Of a stretch of 64,000 nt of DNA, positions 47,343 to 58,863 are shown piece by piece. The notes below the pieces were generated by a model, which searched no databases, had not been told where the DNA came from, and saw only the letters and a program-made list of their open reading frames with translations. The position numbers and the translations under genes were made by a program. Numbering within the stretch: position 1 is the first letter of the stretch; each line of letters starts with the position of its first letter. This DNA comes from Clonostachys chloroleuca. Its lineage: Eukaryota > Ascomycota > Sordariomycetes > Hypocreales > Bionectriaceae. The stretch covers positions 11,160,001 through 11,224,000 of the forward strand of contig JBANAY010000004.1 of NCBI GenBank assembly GCA_037952775.1, written 5' to 3'.

Positions 47343-47715
47343 ACTTACCCGAACTGGGCTAGATTGCGAGTTATTACTAGGCCGCCCTTGTACAACGCGC
47401 CGCCAGATCCAACAAAGAGACCGGCTTCAATAGCACCACCTATGATATTAGATAAGATTACCATCAAAGAGTGAAAGAGGTTGTAGACATACCGTTGGCT
47501 ATCATTTGCATATGCCGATTTTTGAGACCACGTTTCAGTGTCCCGTTGGCTTGAGCTTCAACCACGCCATCTTCAACGTCGAACGGTAGCGATGTTCTCG
47601 TCGTGGAATCCGTATATTTGGTCCCGGTGATAGTGACCGGCTTTTTGTTTGGGTTATAAATTTGACATGATTGAAATGATTCAAGTTGATAATTTAAAGG
47701 GAAGGAAAAGATCAT
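47343..47715 (-). pseudogene. Amino-acid permease remnant, N-terminal part
   Basis: Exon 47715-47496 ends in TLKRGLKNRHMQMIANG. A GT-AG intron then joins it to GGAIEAGLFVGSGGALYKGG, the conserved first membrane helix region of fungal amino-acid permeases. After about residue 105 the similarity stops and the frame closes near 47343. All middle helices are missing. With the piece at 46189-46533 this is a single permease gene that has lost its core. Confidence 0.8.
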
Positions 47716-49858
47716 TTGTCAAGGAGACTGTTGTGAAAGGAGAAGAGAAAGGGAGGGACGCCATAGGGGTTTATATAGCGGAGATTCAATATGGGTAGGA
47801 GAGAGAGGGATATTTTTGAGCGATTTAATGGGATTGATAGCTATTGCAGTCACTCCTGAGGCCTAGCCAGGCCTGAGCACTTGGCTCAAGGCGATCTGAT
47901 TTGACCCACCCTCCCAGCCAGGAGAGCTGTCCGCGCAGGGGACAAGATAAGATATTGCGGGGTAATATGATATCTCAAATGTTGATTAAAGGCTCCTAGA
48001 AGCAAGTGCCTAGACTGCTATCAACGTGCCTACCCACACATGTGAGATTTATGTGTGGGTGATGTAGATATGCGGCTAGAGACCAGGCTCTTACCTGCTC
48101 GACGAACGACATCTTGGAATGGTTCAAACTCTTATTGTAATCAGGCTGATTTCTACTCACAATACTATACAGCGGGACAGCTTAGAAACTCAAAAATCCC
48201 TGCTTTCAGATTCGCGGGGACTGTGTTGCAGCCAACCCTTGTGGGGAATTGCTGTATCGTGACGTGAGTCACGCTCCTAGTCCGAAGATACGAGGCATTG
48301 TATTATACCATTATAGCCATTGTTGATTGTTGATTGAATGACTAGTACAGGCTTCCGAGGAAATGAATTTGATTGCTCTCCTTTTCCTAACTCTTTCTTG
48401 TAGTACATTGGAATTTAGAGCTGCAGGAGGTCTGCAAGGGGCGTATGTTCTCCTTTTTTTGACCGTTTTGGGAATGGCCCTTGACCAAGGTTCGAGTATT
48501 AACTCGCCTTAATTGACCAACCACAGAGTCACGACACATGCAATGTTGTGTCTTAGGGGGACTCTTGCCTTCCCTGAGGGATGCTAATCCCCCAACACCA
48601 CCTGATAACAGAGAATAATCCAGTTTTCACCAGCTCTGAAATAAATTGTCAGGCTACTATGCACCTTATTTCCTTAATAACCTGTTGGAGTCATCTATCG
48701 GAACAGTTAATGATTACATATGGTAAACTGGGAAAACCTATTAGGAGCTCAATTGAGAAGCAAGAGCCCGGCGATAGGCTAACAAGCATGGATGACTTCG
48801 ACCTGACAATCAATAGCTGAAGCTGGCAACCATTGGCTTAGCCTCTCTTGATAAGACGAGCTAGTGAAATTTTACTCTCTTAGCCTATCATCCCGATTTC
48901 TTTTGGAGTAGGGCTCGACGGCTTCTGCGGGTAGCACTAAGCTTGGTAGAAGTGATGTATAAGCCCGAGCTGACACCCAAATACCTTCATTATTGGATCT
49001 TTCAGCTCGAGCCGGAAGCACCTTATCCCATAAAGTCGGCGTGTAAATGCCCCCCTGAAGGTATATTGGCGTCTTAAATAGACATTGAGGTCTTATAATC
49101 GAGAGGAGAGAATCGCATACTGCCGCTCAAGAGGTCCGAGGGCATTGTTGACGGCAGCCGTGATGACTAGTTACTACGAGGTAACCTAGCTGATCATCAA
49201 TAATGAGGCGGATGTTGACGCTCAAGACTATGAAATTCAGGCACCTCTTATCTCAGCCTCGATAAATGACCATTAGGAAGTAATCGGGGGCTTCTTGAAA
49301 TAGTATTGTTGGATGGAGGAGTGATCATAACTTTGTTTTGGGTGGTGATATTCTTCCTCGTCACTTCTCTTCAGCCTGACCAATAAATAAACTCCTATGC
49401 CATTTATTCAATATATGTCAATCTGAGACTCCTCACCCGCTCTCTTCTATTAATACGCCGCCTACAATATGTTTCAAAACTGGCCTGACATGGCATAATT
49501 CTCACCAGACGGATTTATTTTTTCCGTCGTTTCTTGGCACACTGGCAGTCCGATACTTGTCGGCCCGGTAATATAGATTTCGCTAATGACGTGATTAAAT
49601 TTATCGCTCGCCTTTTCTGAAACGGGGGTATACACCAGAGAGCCTCGATATGATTCGGCATTACCCCTCCTACCCATCGATGAGGCCTCTGAGCTTCCAG
49701 AATCTGAACTTAACCTCGCTACTGGACGGTAAAGAGCTCCGCATTGCCGATTTCCAATATCCCCCGGATGATCACCGCCCGTGACCTCAATGGGGATCAT
49801 TGCTCGATTAGGACTCAAGTAGTTGATTTCAAGGTCAATGCCAAATTGATGGTAAAAG
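47716..49858. other. Long intergenic region with a hairpin
   Basis: About 2.1 kb with no supported gene. It contains the inverted repeat at 48032-48060. Confidence 0.5.
48032..48060. repeat. Perfect hairpin, 10-bp arms
   Basis: ACCCACACAT at 48032-48041 pairs with ATGTGTGGGT at 48051-48060 around a 9-base loop. The CCACACAT core is shared with the 42137-42181 hairpin. Confidence 0.75.
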
Positions 49859-49868
49859 GTATATAAAC
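49859..49868 (+). promoter_or_regulatory. TATA box of the mannanase gene
   Basis: GGTATATAAA about 75 bases before the ATG, well placed for a short leader. Confidence 0.5.
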
Positions 49869-49939
49869 ATCCTACATACCTGCAAAGTCGGCCTTTCTTT
49901 TGGCGGAATCGAGCAAAGCCCTGAAAAAATAAATTCGCA

Positions 49940-51638
49940 ATGTTGTCTCTGAAAGTCACCTCCTTCGGCTTTTTAGCTCTTGCAGCTGCAACCTTTGCGG
50001 CTCCGGTATCAGACAGAGCAACCACTGCCACCGCTCAAACACTCGAAGCCGAGGATGCAGTTCTCACTGGGACGCAAATTCTCACCGAGCTTACAGGATA
50101 TACAGGTACCGGCTTTTCGGCGTGTCGTATTTCCACAGGCCCCGAATTATGTTAACAAGGCCATTCTTCTAGGTACTGGTTATGTGGGTGGCTTTGATGA
50201 GAGTTCCGACAAGATCACCTTTACTGCCAACAGTGATGCCTTGACTTTGTACGATGTCAGTATTCGATACGCTGGCATATATGGTGCGAAGAGAACAACA
50301 CTTGTTCTCAATGGGGGCGCGAGTAGCGAGGTACAATTTGAGGAAACGACTACATGGGCCTCTGTGAGCGGTGGTCAACTACTCCTAAACCAAGGTTCCA
50401 ACACAATTGATATTGTTAGCAATTGGGGCTGGTGAGCTAACCTAACTCTTGAGAACTAAATTAAGCTAATCATTTAGGTATTTGATCGATTCCATTACTC
50501 TAACACCCTCTGAACCCCGTCCACCACACAACATCAATTCTCGCTTGATCAATCAGAGGGCAGACATCTATACCAGGAAGTTGTACAACTATCTACGGTC
50601 CATCTATGGAAAGAAAATTTTATCGGGCCAGCAGGGCCTCGACTGGGCAACCTGGATCCAAGAGCAGACAGGAAAATTCCCAGCTCTTGTCTCGCTTGAT
50701 CTTATGGACTATAGCCCATCTCGTGTCGAGCACGGCACCACTGGGACGGCCATTGAGGAGGCCATTAGTCATGCGAAGAACGGTGGTATTGTTTCTATTT
50801 TGTGGCACTGGAACGCGCCTACAGGTCTGTATGATACAGAAGAGAACCCGTGGTGGAGCGGATTCTATACACGTATGTATCCCATGTCCTTGCTTGCATA
50901 CGTGGGTTGACAGATTGTCAGGTGCAACTGACTTCAATATCGCAACTGCTCTGGCGGACACAACCAATGCCAATTATACACTCATTCTCCGCGATATTGA
51001 TGCTATTGCCGTCCAACTCAAGAGACTCCAGTCAGCTCATATCCCAGTCCTCTTCCGCCCCTTGCACGAGGCAGAAGGCGGTTGGTTCTGGTGGGGAGCT
51101 CAAGGCCCGGAACCCACTAAAAAACTATGGGCATTGCTTTACAATAGGTTGACCAACTACCACAAGCTAAATAATTTGATTTGGATTTGGAACTCGATCG
51201 CTGAGAGCTGGTATCCTGGAGATTCCATTGTTGATATCCTCAGCGCAGATGTGTATAGCACTGGCAACGGGGCAAGTGTTTACAGTCCCCTTTGAGCGAT
51301 CAGATCTAACCGCGAATAGCCCATGTCGACCCAATACGGACAGCTGATCGAGCTCGGCAAGGATAGAAAGCTTATTGCAGCATCGGAAGTTGGTAGTGCT
51401 CCACTGCCGGATCAACTGATTGTATATGAGGCTCACTGGCTTTGGTTTGCGGTTTGGGGGGATACCTTCATCAACAACCCTGTCTATAACCCGATTGACG
51501 TGCTTAAAACTGTGAGTGGATCATTGATGTCGCGTGGATTTTCGGCCTATGTGGTAGAAATGATGACTGACAATTTGGTAGATTTTCAACCACGAGTATG
51601 TCCTGACGTTGGATGAGATTCAGGGGTGGCAAAATTGA
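49940..51638 (+). CDS. Secreted endo-beta-1,4-mannanase, CBM35-GH26, 472 aa
   Basis: Six exons: 49940-50105, 50173-50431, 50478-50872, 50922-51271, 51320-51511 and 51582-51638 (1419 nt, phases agree). A signal peptide (about residues 1-20) is followed by a CBM35 module ([18 protein letters not shown], a final [14 protein letters not shown] strand). A GH26 catalytic domain follows, with [17 protein letters not shown], the acid/base in [14 protein letters not shown] and the nucleophile in AASEVGSAP. This arrangement matches ascomycete Man26 enzymes such as that of Podospora, which cleave beta-mannan in plant biomass outside the cell. Intron 4 uses a GC donor. Intact. Neighbours on both sides are gene relics. 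Confidence 0.93.
51272..51319 (+). other. GC-AG intron of the mannanase gene
   Basis: The donor reads GCAAGT and the acceptor AATAG. Removal joins STGNG to PMSTQY in frame, as expected for GH26. A GC donor with an otherwise perfect consensus is the usual form of this minor class. Confidence 0.75.
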
Positions 51639-52110
51639 GGCCACGGTGATAGAACCAAGACATGTGGTATTCGATCCAATACTAGCTGCGCTAGCATTTT
51701 TGCCAATAATATCGTGAAGCTTTGATTAGACCATTAAGAGTTTGGGAATACGTGGCGTAGTCGAACTGCTCCTAGACGAACTGTTCTTGAACCCCCGTAT
51801 AGTTTTAACGTGAATGACAGCCCTTTATGTTGGATTTTGCGTCGAGATTCTTTGAGACAAAAAGTACGAGTAATACCTACTAAGCCTTTCAAGCGAATGG
51901 GGGATGACATCCTCTAGGAGCAGTATTCGTCCATAGTGAGACAATAATCGGGGGGTGCATAGATTTAGTTAGCCAACAGGATAAGCAGCATAAACCCTGA
52001 TTGGCTTGAATACACTTACATGCATTATGTTGGTGTAGGTTGGGGCACCTTGTAAGCACGCATCATGTGGGAGCTCTGCCTCGCGGACCGCCTTGGTCAT
52101 ACCCAACGGA
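51639..52110. other. Intergenic region
   Basis: 3' flank of the mannanase and 5' flank of the NLR-type relic. No feature seen. Confidence 0.4.
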
Positions 52111-52872
52111 GCCTGACGATAAAATCATGGGGTGTCCCGTCGTTTCACAGCTGATTCTTCGCATCTGGACCTATGTCGACAACACACACCAGAGACTCGT
52201 ATTCAGGACGAGGCTTGACGGACAGTTTTGGACTCGCGGCTTACTGATTTGTATTTCCTGCATCGAGAGTTGCAGGCGGCGATCCATGACGCATCGATCC
52301 ATTCACCCGCCAGCGGAAGTTCGAACGTCAAAGGCAACTTCTGCTCCAAAATATGGCCAAGTCTGAAACCCAAATATGAAGAGTTTGTTGATGGAATTGT
52401 ACGCTACTGCAAGAAAGAGCTGCAAATCAGTAATCTAAGTTGCATGGTTCTTGGTCGAGCGAAAACCGCCGAGTCTGTCCAGAAATCACTCGATCGTCGC
52501 GAAGAACACCGCCAGCGTCCCTGTACAGGCCTTCAAGATATTCTCAAAACTATGCATGATCTCGCCGGATCCATGGTTATCCTGCTGTATCGAAGCGACG
52601 TACCGAAAGTGAAAGTGTTCTTCGCACAAAGCTTTCGCGCAATCCAACAGCCAACGCATTGGTCTCGCGACCACCAGCCTGGTGTCCATTTGGACTCGCG
52701 ATTTGGAAGTTACTAATCGTATAACCATCATGTTACATTACAAGGAGATTGTGACCATACTACTGTTGGTCCTTGTGTGATTTTCGAAATCCGAGTCGCT
52801 ACTTGTGGGGACTATATGTATAACCGGCTTGCGCACGGCTGGAATTATAAAAAGGCCCATGGACCGCTATCG

Positions 52873-52888
52873 CGGAAGGGCGGAAGGA
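52873..52888 (+). repeat. 8-bp tandem duplication that shifts frame
   Basis: CGGAAGGG is directly followed by CGGAAGGA. Removing one copy joins GPLSR to KDEIVLDMIHAA in one frame. Confidence 0.7.
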
Positions 52889-54419
52889 CGAGATAGTCTT
52901 GGATATGATACACGCAGCAGCGATTATGGTGGAAGTCGGCGGAGAGTACATGAAAGAGAGAGAGGATGAGAATCGCGGCGAGGTCAGGCCCGAATATGAC
53001 CTGCTTCAGATCATCCAGCTTGCTGCAGGGCGCCGAGGAATGGAGGTTTAAACCTACGAATCTGCCCCCAATCCTGCGAGCTCTCGAAGAAAAGGGCTAT
53101 AACTCTGCTATGAACCTGGAACACTGCCAAGAACCTTGGCCCTCTGAAAGAGGAAGACACTGCTGGCCATGATCTTGTAGCTCAATTACTCGAGATCACC
53201 TCCCAAAAGTCCAAAGACCACTTTTTTGTCCCATTTAGACAGAACGAGGGATTTGTCGGCAGAGAGAAGGCGGTCAACTGGCTTCTCGAAAGCATCCCTC
53301 CCAGCACAAGACCAAATGACTGCCAGCGAACCGCCATTGAAGGCCTAGGGGGAACAGGCAAGACGCAGATCGCCTTGGAGGCCGCCTACCGCGTTCGCAA
53401 CAGACATCCCGACTGCTCCGTCTTCTGGGTCCTAGCGATAAGCATAACTACCTTCGAGAATGCATACCGAGGGATTGGTGACGCTCTTCAGGTGCCAGGG
53501 ATTCAAGACGACAAGGTGGATATTAAAGCGCTGGTAAAAAGGGCATTGAATCACGAAAGTCGCTGCGAATGGCTTTTGATTATTGACAACTTGGACGATA
53601 TAGAAGTCGTCGCCGACTTAGTCGACTTTTTTTCCTCGAGCCCGAAAGGTTCTATCCTATTTACGACGAGGAATCATACCGTCACAACCAGGCTGGACAT
53701 CGCACCAGGGCGGGTAGAAAGAGTCGGGGAAATGAGCCGACACGAAGCCCTCGAGATGTTGAAAAGGAATACAAAGGAAAGCCAGTGGCGAGATACCGCC
53801 AATACGTCGAAGCTCCTTGACTTCCTTGTCGACTTAACTCTGGCTATCCGACAGGCGTCCGCATATATATGGCAAAACGACATCACTATTGTGAAATATC
53901 TCAGTTACTGCCAATCGAGTGATAAAAAAAATCATGATGTTAAGCAAAAATTTAAGAACGGGGCCGGTACAGAGACATTCAAAACCCAGTAGCCACGACT
54001 TGGCTAATCTCCTTCACTCACATCTCGCGAGACAAGCCACTTGCTGCGAGGTATTTAAGATTCATGTGCTTTTTAGCAGAAAAGGACATCCCGGAGTCCA
54101 TATTATCGTTCGTAGAGGACGAGATAGAAAGGGATGAAGCAATCGCGGCCTTGCAAGCGTACGCATTTATCACGAAGCGAGAGGATGATACTGCTTTTGA
54201 TATTCATCGCCTCGTACACTTAGCGATGCGCAACCATCTGAAAGGAGAATACACAACCGAATCAGTTACTATGATGGTTCAACATTTGTGCGAAATATAC
54301 CCGTTTCCTGAGTATAAGAATCAAGGCATATGGATGAGGTACATGCCACATGTACTGACAGCTGCGGAGATGATTGAAACGTCAGCAGACAAGTAAACGA
54401 CCGGTATGCTTTTGGCGAA

Positions 54420-55045
54420 AGTCGCAGACACATACACAATAACCGCCAAGTACAAGAATGCGGAAGAAGTATATCGGCAAGTACTGGAGCTTTGTGAGGA
54501 GATGCTAGGCCGACAGCATCCCTTGATACTCGGCACCATGAATAATTTAGCTCTTGTACTAAACGACCAAAGGAGATATAGTGAGGCGGAGGAGATACAT
54601 CAGCAGGAGCTAGAGCTTCTTAAGAACGTGTTAGGCCGAGAGCATCCTAGCATACTTGCCAGCATGAATAACCTAGCTAATATACTAAACAATCAAGGGA
54701 AATATATCGAGTCGGAGCGGATACATCGGCAGGTACTAGAATTCCGCCAGGAGGTATTAGGCCGAGAGCACCCTGCTATACTCAGCAGTAAAGGTAATCC
54801 GGCCCTTGTGCTAAGGCATTAAGGGAAATATAGAGAGTCAGAACAGATGCGTCGGCAGGAATTAGAGCTTCATGAGGAGGTATTGGGCCGAGAGGATCCT
54901 AGTACACTCAACAGTATGAATAACCTGGCCCTTGTGATAATAAAACAATGCAAATACAACGAGGCGGAGCAGATATATCGGCAGGCATTAGAGCTCTATA
55001 CAAAGGTGTTAGGTCGAGAGCATCCCTATACGGTATCATGTCACA
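54420..55045 (+). repeat. TPR-encoding 126-bp repeats
   Basis: Four to five tandem units of 42 codons, each holding a GGCCGAGAGCATCC-like segment (LGREHP). They are visibly similar at DNA level, which allows unequal crossing-over. Confidence 0.75.
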
Positions 55046-55131
55046 GCAATTTTCAAGCCTGTGAGAAAGAAATCCAGCAGAAAAGGAGTCTGGGGGATCT
55101 TCCGGATCCAAATCCAATTACACCTACGTAG

Positions 55132-57024
55132 GGATAAAATCACGGCCGAGGAAGTTATTTCAGCACTGACGCGCTTAGAATATCAAGACACGTTCTACTC
55201 ATAGTAGCGTTCAATATTACGCCATCTTGTCTACCCCGCTGTTGTACCGTAAAGGTATCACACCTCGCCAAGTACTCGAGAGAATCTCGCAGGGGACTCA
55301 TATCACACACGGCGAGAACATGGCGGGAAGGGCGCAATTCCCTTTTGACTAATCGCGTCCACCACTGCTCCGCCGAGATAGTGCATTGCTCTGCATCCAA
55401 CAGACCTCGCAAAAGCTGGCTAACCACTAGCTACGTACTCTACGCCAAAGATCGACCCAACCATAGGAGAAGACTGGTGTATCGCGAGCTCTATCCACCT
55501 GCGGAACATATCCACCTCGTAAGGCCAAAAGCGGGCTAGAAAAAGGGGCACAACTCATCTCATTAAGGGCTCCTGCCCAAAGGGGTTGATCCTCATAGCC
55601 GCTTTGAACATGCCGTTCTTAGGTACCATATCTCTACAGTAGTCTTACAATAATTAAGCGTGACTCCGGATAAATTGACGGAGGTAGGGCTGGTCTAATC
55701 CTTCTAAACCATAGTGGGCGGGCGTAGGCTGATCGGAACGCACTTTCAGGGGCTCAAGGTAGTTCTCCCCGATCAACCTTAACCTGAAAGCCGGATGGCT
55801 GGATATGGGGCCTTATTAGCTTATGGGCAGCTGGCATACGCGGAATTAGCCCGATCCGTAAGATCGACGGCACCCACACACACCAGGTTCACTGCCTGCC
55901 CTCAGAGCCAGCCGTGGGGAGTTGTATACATAGCAGGTGGCGGAGTATAGCCATACGCGTTGGGTAAATATGGAAAGGAGCATAGAATGCATCGCAAGCA
56001 TTTGCTGACTCACCTCGATACATTGGATAGTTTCTATGACACCAATTGATACGAATAAGGCTGTCGCCTCACTGGCTACCTAGGGTGAGCGGATATCGGT
56101 AAGCCTGGCTGACACACCTGAGACATGCGTGATGGTTCGTGCTTCTTGTACACGCCAGGATTGATGCCTGCCTGCCACCTACATTCCTTAGACTTCTCCG
56201 CCTACAGATCCTGCGCCATCTATCCGTAGGCAGAAATAGAACTACCAGAATCCCTAATAACTCAAAGATGCGTTTGAAATTTGTTCCAATATCGATCATA
56301 GGTCGCCTCAGGCTCACAGCCACTGGCTGCTAAAGCTCCACGCTATTGCTATTTGTATTGACACGGTAGCTAAGATTAGAAGTAGGAATGCGCTTGGACT
56401 GCCTCATGGAAGAAACCCTGGCGCTAGCGCTTCAGCCTTTGGCATTATGGCTTGGCGGCTGAGATACAATAGAGGCTTCAGCCTGATGGCTCTGCGAGTG
56501 AGACAATAAGCCCCTGAACCCTACAGCCATCATGGATAAGAAATGTTAAGTCGTTACAGTACTGGCCAATCATTCTCTTAGCAAGTACAATGGTTCCTCC
56601 TTCTTACACACGCTAGGCCAAAAGACCAACATGTCTCGGTTATAAAGCACGAGCTTAGCCAGTATTTTCGCAGCCCCATGCGCTCTATTCCTCCTAGCGG
56701 TAGCATACGGATTTCACATTTGTGAAGGCTGTAGACCGAGTTGGCTCACTATTATTGGCAACTTGGTAAGGGGGTGTCTGGCTTTGCCAAAGATCCGTTG
56801 CCCACTTGGTTCCAGAACACGTCCGCTCTACCGCCTCATAGCCATCAATTCCTCTTCTGTAGCTTATTAATAGCTTGAACACCACTTCCACCATATGTTG
56901 GGAATATATATTCTCAACAACGTGATGACAGTCAAGATTGTATATGGAAACTTTGCCGATAGCCATAGGGTTAGACCAGCGGCATAGAGTACCAGTATAT
57001 ATCTGGCTATCCCCTGGCGCGACT
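55132..57024. other. Poorly coding 1.9-kb stretch, possible relic DNA
   Basis: Frames are short and broken. A minus-strand segment at about 55155-55540 reads as plausible protein (YEVDMFRRWIELAI, SSPMVGSIFGVE, then LLRGLLDAEQCTISAEQWW) with a possible short intron, but I do not recognise it and it soon closes. Nothing else is identifiable. It may be the remains of a gene or mobile element. Confidence 0.35.
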
Positions 57025-58863
57025 ATGAAGAGTCAGATACTGTTGCTAGCTGCGCTCAAAGTGCGCGGCACGTTTTCAGATCCTTCACCTTCAGAAGTTG
57101 TTTTTCGCCGAAACGGCCCGCGGGGTAAGACCAACCCTATTCCCTTATTCTCTCCCAGATTAGCTGACTGTAATGCTTCGAACCTTCCAACAGCCGTCAC
57201 CCTAGGCAAGTATCTATACATCGATGGGGGTTTCGTTTCAGGACCGAATATCCCAAAGGCTCCGAGGTGTTGTAGGCAATTATTCGATGTGATGTTCCGC
57301 CAAACCTCTGGCTAATGGCGACTTCTTAGGTGCAACGGCCAATGACACGTTAGCTATCGATATATCCACGTCCTGGGACCCGAAAGATGTAACAATTCTG
57401 AAACTCGCTAGCGTACCGAGAAAGAAAGGAGTCTATAGAAGCGCAATCGTTGCCGACGAAAACACGAAAGCAATCTATCTCTGGGGGGTAGGAGAGAACG
57501 CAAGGCAGTGGACCGTCTGTTGTGGAAACTTGTGCCCGATGCCAACGGGAACGGCACATGGAATTCCGAAATCACCACGGGCATCGACGGGTTGGTCAGT
57601 ACCGAGTCTAGCGCTCATACTGTAGCGAATGGATTGGGGTTCTGGTTTGGAGGTGGCATAAATGACCTGACTGAATTTACGTCTGACGCACCGGCTGTAG
57701 GAACACCAGTCCCTGGATTTGTCACCTATAACTTCACCGCGAAGACATGGACGAACCATACCGATGTACCTAACGCAGTCAAGAGTCCATGGGCTGCTAC
57801 GGCCAGTTTTATTTCTGGATTTGGACCTAATGGGATTATAGTTCTCCTTGGTGGTTTAAGCAAGGTAGAATCTCCGCTTGCTGTCGATTTCGGAACTATC
57901 TACCTTATGGACCCGGTGACTATGGCGTGGTATACTCAAAGAACCTCGGGCCCTGTTCCTACCCGGCGTATGGATCACTGCGCAGTAGGCGTACAGGGAG
58001 ATAATAAAACTCACGAAATGTGAGTAAACTGAAGCAAAGACAAGAAGAGAGACCTGTCAGAACATAGAGACTAGAGCGAGAGTGGCTGACATTTTTGTCT
58101 ATCAAGTTTCATCTATGGGGGGGCCAGGGATAGCAGCGACGAGGCCGGAAGGGCCATACCCTTTGGCGATGTGTGGGTGCTGAGCCTCCCAGGATTCGTG
58201 TGGCACCAGGCAGATGGTGCGCGAATCGACCCTAGAACACATCATGCCTGCGTACGTGCTGGAAATCGACAGATGCTGAGCATTGGCGGTGTAAACACGA
58301 CAGAAGCAGATGGGATGGCCACCAAGGACTCCTCCCCTCAAGGCCTGGGAATCTTCGACATGACGAGAATGGAATGGAAGGAGAGCTACAATGCCGATGC
58401 TGAACCATATGCAACTTCGGAGATTATAAAGAAGTGGTATGCCGATTGGTGAGTATGCCAATGTGCAAATACGGGCTGAGTGTTCTGCTCGATGAAGATG
58501 ATCAAGTTTGGCACCAACTAATGAGCCTATAGGGGAGTGGATTCTGTATCTTGGGGTGACGGAGTCCAAGAGCTTTACGAAAACAAAACCCCCTCTCCGC
58601 CAGAGACTAACAATCAACGTCTCTCCGTTGGAGCAATCGCTGGCATCTCAATTGGCACAGTCGCGGGCGTAATCGCTCTAATAATATCGATATTCCTTTT
58701 TATCCGAAAATATCAAAGGATACAGACGGAGAAACATCATGAGCTCGAAACACGGCTGGATCGATCATTGTCTACTTGGACTTCAGCGACCACGACACCA
58801 CAACCCGTCGAAATGTATTCAGCCCCCCCGAGCTCGGTGGAGACACTCAGCGCATCGCCATGA
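57025..58863 (+). pseudogene. Kelch-repeat membrane protein with a one-base frame break
   Basis: Predicted exons are 57025-57124, 57194 to about 57276, about 57327-58019, 58107-58448 and 58533-58863. Kelch-type blades recur: LGKYLYIDGG, GFGPNGIIVLLGG, FIYGGARD, DVWVLSLPGFVW, MLSIGGVN. A single TM segment (AIAGISIGTVAGVIALIISIFLFI) near the C-terminus is followed by a basic, Ser/Thr-rich cytoplasmic tail. The N-terminus is a weak signal sequence. This architecture (extracellular kelch propeller plus one TM) is common in filamentous fungi; function unknown. Around 57503-57507 the frame changes between LWGVGENARQ and DRLLWKLVPD and needs one extra base. Intron 2 limits are uncertain. Confidence 0.78.

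Larger units (their letters stand above)
52111..55131 (+). pseudogene. RelA/SpoT - NB-ARC - TPR NLR-type gene, decayed
   Basis: First comes a RelA/SpoT-like nucleotidyltransferase domain (about 52350-52860) with a GRAKTAES strand/helix, MHDLAG, then HHVTLQGDCDHT, VIFEIRVAT and MYNRLAHGWNYK. Next is an NB-ARC domain with P-loop GLGGTGKT (53343-53366), LLIIDNLDD and FTTRNH. A helical region follows (VATTWLISFTHISRDKPLAARYLRFMCFLAEKD), then four to five kinesin-light-chain-type TPRs of 42 residues (LGREHPS, SMNNLA). It is broken in many places: in-frame stops at 52714-52716, 54394-54396 and 54820-54822, an 8-bp tandem duplication at 52873-52888, at least two frame changes around 53040-53130, and frame changes near 53923-53958. 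Relatives are candidate non-self recognition receptors. The start is not determinable. Confidence 0.85.

Noticed and set aside
50106..50172. Early stop in the mannanase N-terminus
   Set aside because: A GT-AG intron removes it and restores [10 protein letters not shown], exactly the expected CBM35 sequence.
55132..57024. Degenerate transposon
   Set aside because: No terminal repeats, target-site duplications or recognisable transposase or reverse-transcriptase motifs could be read; left as unidentified relic DNA.
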